Origin: Gammaproteobacteria bacterium
Lineage (GTDB): Bacteria; Pseudomonadota; Gammaproteobacteria; Pseudomonadales; Balneatricaceae
Direction of reading: 5' to 3'
Assembly (NCBI GenBank): GCA_028598985.1
Contig: JAQRMV010000019.1
Coordinates: forward strand, 1 to 35,305
Length of the DNA: 35,305 nt
A program made the translations under genes and the position numbers. Each line of letters opens with the position of its first letter. Position 1 is the first letter of the stretch. Below the pieces are notes generated by a model that worked only from the letters and a program-made list of their open reading frames with translations, did no database searches and was not told the DNA's origin. Below, one piece after another: positions 20,986 through 29,222 of the stretch.

Positions 20986-22339
20986 GATCAGAATCCTCTT
21001 CACTGGCTTGCTCGATCATCGCTTCTGGCAAGGCCTTCTTGGGCTGAATACCCCCCAGTTTAATAATGCTTTGAGCACGATTAATTAAATTACCTTTCCC
21101 GGATGACAAACGCTTATGTGCCGTATCAAATGCATCTTGCGCACGCACTAAATGATTGCCTACACCGTCCATAGAGGTAACAAAATCAACCAGCTTTTTA
21201 TGCATTTCTTCGGCCTGACGAGAAATCTCTTTTGCATTTTGGCTTTGATGTTCGTAGCGCCAAATGTTGTGAATAGTGCGCAACACCATTAACAAAGTAG
21301 CCGGGCTTACCAGCATAATATTGCTTTTCATGGCGCTAACAAATAAATCTGGATCGGCTTGCAGGGCCAACATATAAGCTGATTCAATGGGAATAAACAG
21401 CAACACGTAATCTAGACTAGAAACCCCTTCTGCGGTTTCATAGGATTTACCACTAAGGCCTTTAACGTGGGCTTTCACAGAGGATAAATGTTCGGCCAAC
21501 GCTGCGCTGCGCTGCGCCTCATCTTCGGCATTTTGGTATCGTTCGTAAGCCACCAGCGTCACTTTAGAATCCACCACCACGTCTTTGTTTTCTGGCATAT
21601 GCACCACAACGTCTGGTTGCAGCCGCTTACCGTCTGTTTGGGTTAAATTAACTTGGCTATGGTACTCGTGGCCATTGCGCAAGCCCGATTGCTCTAAGAC
21701 TTGCTCCAACACCATTTCGCCCCAATTGCCTTGGGCCTTATTGTCACCTTTTAGCGCTTTAGTGAGGTTGATAGCATCGCTGCTGAGTTGATTGTTCAAT
21801 TCTAGCAAACTGTTAATTTGCTGCGTTAAACCGGCCCTATCACGCGCTTCTTTGTCGTAAACATCGTCTACTTTTTTACGAAAATCCCCAATTTGTTGCT
21901 TTAGAGGCGTCAACAAATGACCTAGCTGGTCTTGGTTTTGGCTAGAAAGCTGGGCAGCTTGTTGCTTTAAAGACGATTCGGCAAATTGTTTAAGATAGGC
22001 ATCAAAGCTTTCTTGGCTGTTTTGTTGCTGCTGTAGCTGTAACTGGTGCGCATCTTGTTGTGCTAAATGTTGTGCTTGTAAGCTAGCGTGGGCTGCACTG
22101 GCCTGACTTAACTGATCTTGCATTTGTACAAGTTTTTGTTGAGCCTCCTGAAGCTGTTGCTGCAACATTTCAGAATGTTGCACAGCCTGCTCTAATTTCA
22201 CTTCTAATTGCGCCAGTACAACTTGCTGCTCTACGGATTTTTTTCTAACAACACCATCAGAATCACGACTACGAAAGGCCAAATAAATGGCCATAAGTGT
22301 CATTAATACTGCAAAAGCCCAAGCCATATAATCTAACAT
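20975..22339 (-). CDS. rmuC: DNA recombination protein RmuC
   Basis: RmuC limits DNA inversions and other rearrangements at short repeats and has a nuclease-like fold. The 454-aa protein has an N-terminal membrane helix (MLDYMAWAFAVLMTLMAIYLAF), a long Gln/Leu-rich coiled coil (about 35-180), and the RmuC domain with NWGEMVLEQVLEQSGL, QPDVVVHMPENKDVVVDSKV and FIPIESAYMLAL. The VDSK segment recalls the catalytic D-x-K of PD-(D/E)xK nucleases. The XRE regulator gene starts within its last codons, and an anchored protein gene ends 4 bp upstream. Confidence 0.95.
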   Translation of the reverse strand: MLDYMAWAFAVLMTLMAIYLAFRSRDSDGVVRKKSVEQQVVLAQLEVKLEQAVQHSEMLQQQLQEAQQKLVQMQDQLSQASAAHASLQAQHLAQQDAHQLQLQQQQNSQESFDAYLKQFAESSLKQQAAQLSSQNQDQLGHLLTPLKQQIGDFRKKVDDVYDKEARDRAGLTQQINSLLELNNQLSSDAINLTKALKGDNKAQGNWGEMVLEQVLEQSGLRNGHEYHSQVNLTQTDGKRLQPDVVVHMPENKDVVVDSKVTLVAYERYQNAEDEAQRSAALAEHLSSVKAHVKGLSGKSYETAEGVSSLDYVLLFIPIESAYMLALQADPDLFVSAMKSNIMLVSPATLLMVLRTIHNIWRYEHQSQNAKEISRQAEEMHKKLVDFVTSMDGVGNHLVRAQDAFDTAHKRLSSGKGNLINRAQSIIKLGGIQPKKALPEAMIEQASEEDSDRES

Positions 22340-22343
22340 TATA

Positions 22344-22724
22344 TTAAGCCATCCAGACCTGAAACATGGGTATCAATCCCACTAACGCCAAAGCGGTATA
22401 TACTAAAGTGCCTACTTTCGGCTTTAAAATTCTCCGCAGAAAAATATAGTATATGGCTGGAAAACTCACTATTAAAAAGCTTACGGGAATCCACCATGCA
22501 AACATTTGTCCACCGTACACTAAGCTAGCAATCAAGGCGATCACTGCAAAATTACCAGCGGCCAAATAAAGCCCAGGAACTGCAACGGTTTGCTCATTAC
22601 CATCAGTAAGGTTTTGTTGGTTTTGTTTGATCACATCATGGCTAACTTGGCGCGCACTCAGTGCGGCCCCCATGGCAAAAGCGCCCGTTAGAGTGAAAAT
22701 ATAGATGGGTTCCATGTGTGTCAT
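22344..22724 (-). CDS. Small integral membrane protein of unknown function
   Basis: A 126-aa protein with four likely membrane segments: IYIFTLTGAFAMGAAL, LYLAAGNFAVIALIASLVY, MFAWWIPVSFLIVSFPAIYYIF and TLVYTALALVGLIPMFQV. Between the first and second lies a polar loop (QVSHDVIKQNQQNLTDGNEQ). The ATG at 22724 is used; the second ATG at 22715 has GGA 9 bp upstream and may be the true start. It ends 4 bp before rmuC and is probably cotranscribed with it. No family is recognised. Confidence 0.75.
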   Translation of the reverse strand: MTHMEPIYIFTLTGAFAMGAALSARQVSHDVIKQNQQNLTDGNEQTVAVPGLYLAAGNFAVIALIASLVYGGQMFAWWIPVSFLIVSFPAIYYIFLRRILKPKVGTLVYTALALVGLIPMFQVWMA

Positions 22725-22760
22725 TCCGTGTGGATAGATTAGATCACAATGGTAACAAAA

Positions 22761-23393
22761 TTAATGCAGCGCTTCACCCAACAGGGGACACTTAGGCCTC
22801 AGTAAATCAAATTGCTGGCGTAGCTCGATCAGAGGTTTGAGTCCGTGGTCTAACGGATCTTCTGGTAAATCTAACCAATTGACGCTATGAATGCGGGTCA
22901 TAAGATCATACTCACCTACAATGACATCTAAAAACATAAGCGCAGCATCGGTTTCAGGCGCGTCTTCAAGCATAGGAAGCTCTTCAAGGTATAAATCAAG
23001 ATGCAGCTCTTCGCCTACACTTCGCAAACCAAAAAACAATTCATCCAACTCCAGCACTGCATCGCCAATTTCTATGGCTTCAGGAATTTGTTCAACTCGC
23101 GGGTTAAACGCAAACACCTTAATGTCTTCCAATTTGGGGGCCGCAGCCACCAAAAATAAAACCGTATCAATACTCTGGCTATAGCCATCGCAACCAAACA
23201 CAAGTTCTATGCCAGTTCCAGCTTCATTGCGGGCACAAAATACCGTTAAGTGTGGGTCTATATCAGCAAGGTGATCCTGCACCTCTTCTAATAACTCTTG
23301 CGCTAAAACAGATTCTTCATTCACCAAGCTACGCAGCTGATCTGCATTGTCGCTGACGAGTTTCCAAAAGCTGTCTATAGGGGCATTGTTCAT
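22761..23393 (-). CDS. Acidic protein of unknown function downstream of rpsA
   Basis: A 210-aa acidic protein without membrane segments. It begins MNNAPIDSFWKLVSDNADQL and holds the segments HLTVFCARNEAGTGIELVFGCDG and ELHLDLYLEELPML. I use the ATG at 23393; further upstream in-frame non-ATG starts would run into the rpsA terminator, which argues against them. No ribosome binding site is evident. The strand order alternates conserved beta-like segments and acidic helices. The gene lies between the rpsA terminator and the rmuC-linked genes. I do not recognise a family. Confidence 0.75.
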   Translation of the reverse strand: MNNAPIDSFWKLVSDNADQLRSLVNEESVLAQELLEEVQDHLADIDPHLTVFCARNEAGTGIELVFGCDGYSQSIDTVLFLVAAAPKLEDIKVFAFNPRVEQIPEAIEIGDAVLELDELFFGLRSVGEELHLDLYLEELPMLEDAPETDAALMFLDVIVGEYDLMTRIHSVNWLDLPEDPLDHGLKPLIELRQQFDLLRPKCPLLGEALH

Positions 23394-23436
23394 AAAAAAA
23401 TATTCATATGTACATAATGTAAAAGGCCACAACGTA

Positions 23437-23465
23437 AAAAGGAGTGCCGAGGCACTCCCTTTTTA
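23437..23465 (-). terminator. Intrinsic terminator downstream of rpsA
   Basis: An 8-bp stem, GGAGTGCC with GGCACTCC (23441-23448 and 23451-23458), is closed by a 2-nt loop as written, probably with a 4-nt loop in RNA. It is flanked by A and T runs and lies 20 bp beyond the rpsA stop on the minus strand. It separates rpsA from the gene below it. Confidence 0.88.
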
Positions 23466-23484
23466 AAGTACAGTGGAGAGCTGC

Positions 23485-25161
23485 TTATTGCTTGCCCATC
23501 TGTGCTTTGATCAAGTCACCAATAGTAGTAGGACCATCAGTCGTTACTTCCATGTCGCGAACGTCACGGATTGCTTGCTTCTCGTCTGCTACGTCTTTCG
23601 CCTTAATAGACAAGTTAATAGCGCGGTTACGACGATCAACGGCTACGATCTTAGCTTCAACACTGTCACCAACCTTAAGTTCGTTACGAGCGTCTTCAAT
23701 ACGATCAATGCTGATTTCAGAAGCTTTAAGTACTGCATCAATGCCTTCGGCTAGCTCGATAACGGCTTCCTTAGCTTCAACAGACTTAACAACACCGTTA
23801 ACAATAGTGCCGCGGTCATTAGCTGCAACATATTCGCCAAACGGATCGCTTTCTTGTTGCTTGATACCCAAAGAGATACGCTCTTTCTCAGAATCTACAG
23901 ACAAGATAACAGCGCTAACTTCGTCGCCCTTCTTGTAGTCACGTAGAGCGGCTTCGCCTTCTACTTCCCAAGAAATGTCAGACATATGCACTAGGCCATC
24001 TAGGTCGCCTTCTAGGCCAACAAAGATACCAAAGTCGGTGATGGTCTTGATGTTACCAACAACCTTGTCTCCAGCTGCATACTTCTCAGCAAACTCAGCC
24101 CATGGGTTACCCACACACTGCTTGATGCCTAGAGAAATACGACGACGCTCTTGGTCTACATCCAAGATCATCACTTCCATGGTGTCACCAACGTTAACAA
24201 CCTTAGATGGGTGGATGTTCTTGTTAGTCCAAGACATTTCAGAAACGTGTACCAAACCTTCAACGCCATCTTCAATAGAAGCAAAGCAACCGTAGTCAGT
24301 TAGGTTAGTTACAGTAGCCTGTGTGCGATGACCATTAGGGTAACGTGCCTTGATAGACGCCCATGGGTCTTCTTGTAGCTGCTTAAGGCCCAAAGATAAA
24401 CGACCACTGTCCTTATCAAACTTGATAACACGAACAGTGATTTCGTCACCTGGGTTTAGCATGTCGCTTGGGTGTGCAATACGCTTCCAAGCCATGTCGG
24501 TAATGTGTAGTAGGCCGTCAACGCCGCCTAGGTCTACGAAGGCACCGTAGTTGGTTAGGTTCTTAACGTAACCCTTAACGTCCATACCTTCTTCAATGCT
24601 AGCCAACAATTCGTCACGCTGTGCGCTGTTCGCTTCTTGCATTACTGCGCGACGTGAAACAACCACGTTGTTGCGCTTTTGATCAAGCTTAATAAGCTTA
24701 AATTCAAGCTCTTGGCCTTCTAGGTGGTCTACGTCGCGTACTGGACGAACATCAACCAATGAACCCGGTAAGAAACCTTGAATGTTGTTGATGGCAACAG
24801 TAAAGCCACCCTTAACCTTGCCGTTGATAACGCCAGTGATGGTCGCTTCTTCGTCAAAGGCAGTTTGCAATACATCCCACGCTTCGGCACGTTTGGCTTT
24901 TTCGCGTGAAAGTTTAGTCTCACCAATGCCATCGTCGACACTTTCTAGAGACACCTTAATTTGATCGCCGACCTTCACTTCTACTTCACGAGAATCGTTA
25001 TAGAATTCTTCGATAGGGATGATGGCTTCAGACTTAAGGCCTGCGTGTACTGTTACCCAGTCGCCGTCGATGTCTAACACGGTGCCCATTACAACAGCAC
25101 CAGGACGCATTTCAACAGCAATTATGGATTCTTCAAATAGATCTGCAAAGCTTTCGCTCAT
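23485..25161 (-). CDS. rpsA: Small ribosomal subunit protein S1
   Basis: S1 binds mRNA leaders and helps load them onto the 30S subunit. Starting at ATG 25161 ([12 protein letters not shown]) gives 558 aa (557 in E. coli). Six S1 domains can be followed, the last four by repeated motifs such as [29 protein letters not shown] and [15 protein letters not shown], each followed by [12 protein letters not shown] strands. The N-terminal [19 protein letters not shown] is the ribosome-binding part. No Shine-Dalgarno sequence precedes the ATG, as in E. coli rpsA, whose leader is autoregulated. Neither cmk nor ihfB, its usual neighbours, is adjacent. Confidence 0.97.
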   Translation of the reverse strand: MSESFADLFEESIIAVEMRPGAVVMGTVLDIDGDWVTVHAGLKSEAIIPIEEFYNDSREVEVKVGDQIKVSLESVDDGIGETKLSREKAKRAEAWDVLQTAFDEEATITGVINGKVKGGFTVAINNIQGFLPGSLVDVRPVRDVDHLEGQELEFKLIKLDQKRNNVVVSRRAVMQEANSAQRDELLASIEEGMDVKGYVKNLTNYGAFVDLGGVDGLLHITDMAWKRIAHPSDMLNPGDEITVRVIKFDKDSGRLSLGLKQLQEDPWASIKARYPNGHRTQATVTNLTDYGCFASIEDGVEGLVHVSEMSWTNKNIHPSKVVNVGDTMEVMILDVDQERRRISLGIKQCVGNPWAEFAEKYAAGDKVVGNIKTITDFGIFVGLEGDLDGLVHMSDISWEVEGEAALRDYKKGDEVSAVILSVDSEKERISLGIKQQESDPFGEYVAANDRGTIVNGVVKSVEAKEAVIELAEGIDAVLKASEISIDRIEDARNELKVGDSVEAKIVAVDRRNRAINLSIKAKDVADEKQAIRDVRDMEVTTDGPTTIGDLIKAQMGKQ

Positions 25162-25310
25162 GTTTTTATACCAGACGTTGTGCAAGTCAAAAGTGCTTAC
25201 AATACAACGCTCGTTTAGCCTGAAGGTCAGCTACAACAGGGAAGTTAAATGGACGCGGTGTGTCAGGAACTGACGCCTAGAATGACACTAACGAATTTTG
25301 CGCGCGCGGT

Positions 25311-25339
25311 ATTGTACACCTAGGGCTATTGTATATCAA
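25311..25339 (-). promoter_or_regulatory. Predicted sigma70 promoter of rpsA
   Basis: On the minus strand TTGATA (25339-25334) and TACAAT (25316-25311) are separated by exactly 17 bp; each matches the sigma70 consensus in five of six positions. A very GC-rich discriminator follows (ACCGCGCGCGC), a trait of promoters for translation machinery that respond to ppGpp. Transcription from about 25304 would give a leader of roughly 140 nt. The same stretch contains a 10-bp inverted repeat (GCGGTATTGT, 25306-25315, and ACAATACCGC, 25339-25348) bracketing the promoter, possibly an operator. Confidence 0.7.
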
Positions 25340-25446
25340 CAATACCGCACAATAAGAGAGGCAAACATCAACCCAACAAAGTGAGCCTTTATTTTATCTG
25401 CCAACAGGCATACATTAGGTTTAATAGTTAAAGTTGGAGGCCTATT

Positions 25447-26673
25447 ATGAGCAGCAAACGAATCGAATTTAATGGACATAATGATGCCAAACTATCTGCT
25501 CGCTTAGAGCTACCCAACAGCCCCGTTAGGGCAGTGGCATTAATGGCCCATTGTTTCACCTGCTCCAAAGATATTCCTGCAGCCCGAAGAATTGCTTCAA
25601 AGCTTGCCTCATTTGGCATTGCCACATTGCGTTTTGACTTTACAGGGCTTGGCCATTCTGAAGGAGAATTTGCTAATACAAATTTTTCATCCAATGTACA
25701 AGACATCGTCCTAGCCGCCGAGCACTTATCAAGCTTAGACATGGCTCCCCAATTACTAATTGGCCATTCATTAGGGGGCGCTGCCATCATCAAAGCTGCA
25801 GGCCAAATAAACTCTGCCCGTGCGGTAGTGACCATCGGTGCGCCTGCAGACCCTAGCCACGTCACCCACAACTTTGCCAACCACCTGGATAAAATCAACC
25901 AACAAGGGTCGGCCAAGGTCACCCTTGCAGGACGAGAATTTGAAATTCAAAAACAATTTATAGATGACATTAAACTACAATCCCTCAGCGAATCATTAAC
26001 CACCCTAAAGCGGGCTTTATTAGTATTACACGCCCCCCTTGATCAAACCGTGTCTATAGATAACGCTGCGCAGTTATTCAGCGCTGCAAAACATCCCAAA
26101 TCCTTCGTCACCCTAGACAACGCCGACCACCTAGTGAGCCGCGCAGAGGATGCAGACTACCTAGCAGAAGTGATTTTAGCGTGGAGTAAGCGCTATCTCG
26201 TATTGGCGCAACCGCAAACCAACAACGCCCCAGAAGGTGTGGTAAGAGTGAGCGAAGCAAGCAACAAGGGATTTAAACAAGATATTACTGTAGATGGGCA
26301 GCACCAACTTGTTGCAGACGAACCAGAATCTTACGGCGGCACCAACCAAGGCCCCTCCCCTTACCAACTGGTATCATCAGGCCTTGGCGCATGCACCACC
26401 ATGACATTACGCATGTATGCTCAGCGAAAAAAGTGGCCCCTAGACCACGTTTATGTAGATGTAACCCATAACAAACGCCACATAGACGCATGTAACGAAT
26501 GTGATGCCGAGGCCTTAGAAAAACCCATCAAAAAAGATATTTTTACCCGAGAAATCACCCTAATAGGCAACCTCACCCAAGCACAAAAAGAGCAGCTATT
26601 AGCTATTGCAGACAAATGCCCAGTTCACAAAACGCTGCATGGGCAGGCCGTGATTGAAACCAGACTTAGTTAA
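25447..26673 (+). CDS. Alpha/beta-hydrolase-OsmC fusion protein
   Basis: Two enzymes in one 408-aa chain. Residues 1-250 form an alpha/beta hydrolase with nucleophile Ser108 in IGHSLGGAA, a likely Asp199 in APLDQT and His228 in NADHLV. Residues 265-408 form an OsmC/Ohr-type domain with GGTNQGPSPYQLVSSGLGAC and the reactive pair Cys316 and Cys391 (DKCPVHKTL), used in OsmC proteins to reduce organic peroxides. This fusion is a known family of uncharacterised substrate. GGAGG lies 6-7 bp before the ATG. Its last 40 codons lie within a 177-bp segment copied again at 30453, where maiA ends. Confidence 0.92.
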   Translation: MSSKRIEFNGHNDAKLSARLELPNSPVRAVALMAHCFTCSKDIPAARRIASKLASFGIATLRFDFTGLGHSEGEFANTNFSSNVQDIVLAAEHLSSLDMAPQLLIGHSLGGAAIIKAAGQINSARAVVTIGAPADPSHVTHNFANHLDKINQQGSAKVTLAGREFEIQKQFIDDIKLQSLSESLTTLKRALLVLHAPLDQTVSIDNAAQLFSAAKHPKSFVTLDNADHLVSRAEDADYLAEVILAWSKRYLVLAQPQTNNAPEGVVRVSEASNKGFKQDITVDGQHQLVADEPESYGGTNQGPSPYQLVSSGLGACTTMTLRMYAQRKKWPLDHVYVDVTHNKRHIDACNECDAEALEKPIKKDIFTREITLIGNLTQAQKEQLLAIADKCPVHKTLHGQAVIETRLS

Positions 26674-26727
26674 GTGACGGTATAAAGAAGCCAGCCAAAT
26701 TAAATGGCATCAGGCTGGTTGGAAGGT
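26551..26727 (+). repeat. 177-bp direct repeat, left copy (end of the osmC fusion and relic of the maiA 3' end)
   Basis: Identical to 30453-30629 except for one base (26563 A against 30465 G). This copy holds the true last 40 codons and stop of the alpha/beta-hydrolase-OsmC gene, a 26-bp spacer, and then on the minus strand a dead fragment (26700-26727) of the maiA terminus coding SPSNQPDAI and stop. Identity stops sharply at both sides (26550/30452 and 26728/30630). The distance between equivalent bases is 3902 bp. Confidence 0.97.
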
Positions 26728-26783
26728 CTAGATCTCTGGGGGCATCCCACAAATAGTCAAAACGACTAACAATTGCTTCTGTT

Positions 26784-26841
26784 CCTAGGAGAGATTGCTC
26801 CGCTACGCTCACAATGAACTGGGAGCACTCCTAATGACAGG
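26784..26841. repeat. REP-like intergenic hairpin element at the left end of the cassette
   Basis: TAGGAG (26786-26791) and TGCTCC (26796-26801) pair with GGAGCA (26822-26827) and CTCCTA (26828-26833), giving a 12-bp stem with a 4-nt bulge. The loop strand carries ATTGCTCCGCTACGCTCACA, the kind of sequence found in dispersed palindromic repeats of many proteobacteria (reverse: TGTGAGCGTAGCGGAGCAAT). It lies 56 bp inside the left repeat border and 32 bp after the doxX stop, so it could also act as a transcription end for the buf operon. Only one copy lies in this window. Confidence 0.6.
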
Positions 26842-26873
26842 ATGTACCCACAATGTCGACTTTAAAAACAACT

Positions 26874-27332
26874 TTAACTCACACCTAAACGCTTATCTAA
26901 ACTCCAACGACCGGCGCCTAAGGTCACTATTAATAACAGCATCAAACCCCATATCTGGTGATCCATAGCACCTTTCGAAAAAAGAGCAAAGCCATCTTGG
27001 TAAAGCACTGGGTAAGACAGTACAGCCACGGCATTGAACACAAATAGCACCCCCCCGGTTAGCCGTGTTAATAACCCAACGGCAATAAATACAGGAATGA
27101 TTAGCTCGGTTGCGGTGCCTAATACAGCGGCCACTTGCCAAGGCAATAATGGCACCTGGTATTCAAATTGGAATAGGTACTCCGTAGCTGGCCAGTTTTC
27201 GAATTTCAAATAACCTGCATGCCAAAACACCCACGCTACATATAAGCGCAACAACAGCATCAACATATCCAGCATATGTGACTGCCAAGTTTGAATCATA
27301 GTATTGTATTTATGTATTAGTGCTTGCATCAT
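26874..27332 (-). CDS. bufD: DoxX-family membrane protein of the bufferin operon
   Basis: A 152-aa inner-membrane protein with four helices: LMLLLRLYVAWVFWHAGYLKF, LLPWQVAAVLGTATELIIPVFIAVGLL, GGVLFVFNAVAVLSYPVLY and IWGLMLLLIVTLGAG. The F-W-H-A-G-x-K-F end of helix 1 is typical of DoxX proteins found in DUF692/DUF2063/DUF2282 operons, where their function is unproven; an electron or metal transfer role has been suggested. AAGGAG precedes the ATG closely, and the gap to bufC is 6 bp, so it is the last gene of the operon. The name bufD follows the module, not a direct test. Confidence 0.85.
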   Translation of the reverse strand: MMQALIHKYNTMIQTWQSHMLDMLMLLLRLYVAWVFWHAGYLKFENWPATEYLFQFEYQVPLLPWQVAAVLGTATELIIPVFIAVGLLTRLTGGVLFVFNAVAVLSYPVLYQDGFALFSKGAMDHQIWGLMLLLIVTLGAGRWSLDKRLGVS

Positions 27333-27338
27333 TTCTCC

Positions 27339-28025
27339 TTAGACGAGTACGCCAATAGTGAGTAACCAATTAGTTGTTGTTGCTGGTAATTGTGAAAGTG
27401 CCAATTGCTGTTCTGGCAAATTAGCTTCTAATATTGCTTGTAGTAACTTTCCTTGCTCGACATCAAATGACTGCAAACGAATATCACCATCCACCCAAGT
27501 AACCAAAACCCATTGTGCGGCATGAGCCACATCAAGCCCTTGCTGGTCATCTAGCGCGCTAACGTATTGCCAAATATCAAATAGCGCAAACTTGCTAGAC
27601 ACTAGCTGTAGTGCAGAATTAAGATGATATCCATCGCCTTTATCAAGCCTTGGTGTCTGTGTGTTGTATATTTCTTCCATGGCCCACTCTAAAGCCGCTA
27701 GATCGGCCACATATTGTAGGTTTGCCATGGCATCATTGGTGGCCAGGTAGTCAGAAAACTCACTACCAAAATGCAGCAGACTAGTTTCCTGGAAGGGTTT
27801 ATTAAGAATAAACTCATGGCCAATGTAATGGAAAAACTCACTACCTAGCATCAGTTCTGTTTTTTTAAACGTTGCCTGCAATGCTTCTTGCATGCAGTTA
27901 AAGTAGTTATTGCGATATATCTGTAAAAGGCTTTCTGCGGCAAGGCTGCCACTGATGCTCTTATTCAGCTTTTGTTCTAGCGTCGCTTGCTGTAACAGAC
28001 TAGTCACTAGCCTTGACTGCCACAT
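27339..28025 (-). CDS. bufC: DUF2063 partner protein BufC (RiPP recognition component)
   Basis: In bufferin systems DUF2063 proteins carry a peptide-binding element and present the precursor to the DUF692 enzyme. The 228-aa protein shows the family's N-terminal helices: LVTSLLQQATLEQKL, then YRNNYFNCMQEALQATF, the most conserved stretch, and DLAALEWAMEEIYNT near residue 108. The C-terminal half (LFDIWQYVSAL, LVTWVDGDIRL) resembles the winged-helix-like domain used for leader binding. It overlaps bufB by 19 bp, a strong sign of translational coupling and of a working complex. Assignment rests on family pattern and operon context. Confidence 0.88.
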   Translation of the reverse strand: MWQSRLVTSLLQQATLEQKLNKSISGSLAAESLLQIYRNNYFNCMQEALQATFKKTELMLGSEFFHYIGHEFILNKPFQETSLLHFGSEFSDYLATNDAMANLQYVADLAALEWAMEEIYNTQTPRLDKGDGYHLNSALQLVSSKFALFDIWQYVSALDDQQGLDVAHAAQWVLVTWVDGDIRLQSFDVEQGKLLQAILEANLPEQQLALSQLPATTTNWLLTIGVLV

Positions 28026-28849
28026 AGGCCCTCCAGCTTCTGCTGCGCTAACTCACGCTGAGCCATTAATACTGACAAGGAGGGTATCTGTGTATCCCAT
28101 TCGATTAATGTCGGTTTGGGCCCCATTGCAGCGATTGTCTGTGCATACAGTTCCCATACAGCGTCCTTGATCTCTGAGCCGTGATCATCAATGCAGATGC
28201 TACCCTCGGGAAAGTGTTTCAACGTATGCCCAGCTAAATGTATCTCCTCCACATCGCTAGCATTAACTGCCGTTAAATAGTCATCGGCGTCAAAGCCATG
28301 GTTTTGGCACGTAACATAGACGTTATTCACATCCAACAATAAGCCACATCCGGTGTGCTGCGGCAAACTGGCAAAAAACTCCCACTCTGGAATCGTGGAT
28401 TGGGTGAATTGTAGATAACTAGATGGGTTTTCAATGAGAAGCTGACGCCCCAAATAATCCTGTGCGAATTTCACCCTATCGCAAAATTGAGTCAACGTTT
28501 CACTTGTATAAAGCATGGGTAGCAAATCATGCATATGCCGACCCGGCACCGCCGAAAAACTCATATGCTCCGAGATACGCACCGGCTTGTAGACCTCAAT
28601 AAGTTCACCCAGGCGCTTTAAATGAGTAAGATCTAGGGGGGGTTCGCCCCCTAGGGACATACCAACGCCATGAAAGCTCAAATCATAATGGGTAGCAATC
28701 TTACTGAGGTATTCATGGGGCAATCCACCCTTACCAAAATAATTTTCTGGGTGTAATTCCAACCACCCCAAGTCTGGCAAACCTGCCAAAATATCTTGAT
28801 AATGCGGATGGCGCAGCCCTATCCCCGCCCATTGATGATTAGCCTTCAT
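28007..28849 (-). CDS. bufB: DUF692 multinuclear non-heme iron oxidase (MNIO) BufB
   Basis: MNIO enzymes, such as MbnB of methanobactin synthesis, use two or three irons and oxygen to rewrite cysteine residues; bufferin enzymes make thiooxazoles. I start at ATG 28849 (MKANHQWAGIGLRHPHY, 280 aa), 16 bp after the bufA stop; an in-frame start at 28912 would overlap bufA. Metal-ligand candidates stand in the family's order: His60 in SFHGVG, Glu94-His95 in SEHMSFS, Glu140-Asn141 in IENPSSYL, Asp173 and Asn175 in LLLDVNNVYV, His204 and His208 in IHLAGH, Asp222-His223 in IDDHG and Glu250 in LIEWD. HPENYF near 33-38 is also a family mark. It overlaps bufC. Confidence 0.92.
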   Translation of the reverse strand: MKANHQWAGIGLRHPHYQDILAGLPDLGWLELHPENYFGKGGLPHEYLSKIATHYDLSFHGVGMSLGGEPPLDLTHLKRLGELIEVYKPVRISEHMSFSAVPGRHMHDLLPMLYTSETLTQFCDRVKFAQDYLGRQLLIENPSSYLQFTQSTIPEWEFFASLPQHTGCGLLLDVNNVYVTCQNHGFDADDYLTAVNASDVEEIHLAGHTLKHFPEGSICIDDHGSEIKDAVWELYAQTIAAMGPKPTLIEWDTQIPSLSVLMAQRELAQQKLEGLCGSQG

Positions 28850-28865
28850 TGGTATCAAAGTCTGC

Positions 28866-29117
28866 TCACATAGATTCCAAACTACCACCGGCAAGCCTTT
28901 CGCATAGGCCACCAGGCACTACAATAAAGGCATCGGATTGGCTGTTTTCAGTAGAAGTACCAGCACAGGAAGATGTTTTGGTAGCACAGTCATTTTTTCC
29001 TGCTTTAGCAACGCCGTAGCACTTCTCTTGGTCCGCAGCGTTGCCGATAGAGGCCACACTTAGTGCCGTTAGGCCGGTGATAATTGTTGCTGCTGTGATA
29101 GTTTTAATTTTATTCAT
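28866..29117 (-). CDS. bufA: Bufferin precursor BufA (DUF2282, four-cysteine RiPP substrate)
   Basis: Bufferins are exported, cysteine-modified peptides that bind copper and raise metal tolerance in Caulobacter; related genes are gold-induced in Cupriavidus. This 83-aa precursor starts at ATG 29117, with AGGA 8 bp upstream; an upstream in-frame start at 29156 lacks support. A Sec-type signal peptide (MNKIKTITAATIITGLTALS, cleavage after about Ala27 or Ala28) leads to a core of about 55 residues with Cys33, Cys44, Cys51 and Cys72. The motifs EKCYGVAKAGKNDC, SSCAGTST and VVPGGLCERLAGG are classic for DUF2282. The two central cysteines are the probable modification sites. It leads the bufABCD operon. 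Confidence 0.92.
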   Translation of the reverse strand: MNKIKTITAATIITGLTALSVASIGNAADQEKCYGVAKAGKNDCATKTSSCAGTSTENSQSDAFIVVPGGLCERLAGGSLESM

Positions 29118-29163
29118 GATATAGTTCCTAAAAGACAGTGGATAATGAAATAACAATTCATTT

Positions 29164-29220
29164 GTGTTTTATTTGAACACTTCTACACTTACGCAAACCA
29201 TTGCAAAAAAGACGCAAAAA
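29164..29220. promoter_or_regulatory. Divergent regulatory region between bufA and the ECF sigma gene
   Basis: The 105 bp between the two divergent starts must hold both promoters. It contains an inverted repeat GTGTT-N7-AACAC (29164-29180) and three GCAAA motifs (29193, 29203, 29214) spaced by 10 and 11 bp, thus on one face of the helix, with A runs behind two of them. On the bufA strand they read TTTGC. They end 4 bp before the sigma gene ATG, where no Shine-Dalgarno sequence is visible. I could not fix a -35/-10 pair for the ECF sigma factor by eye. Confidence 0.5.
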
Positions 29221-29222
29221 AT

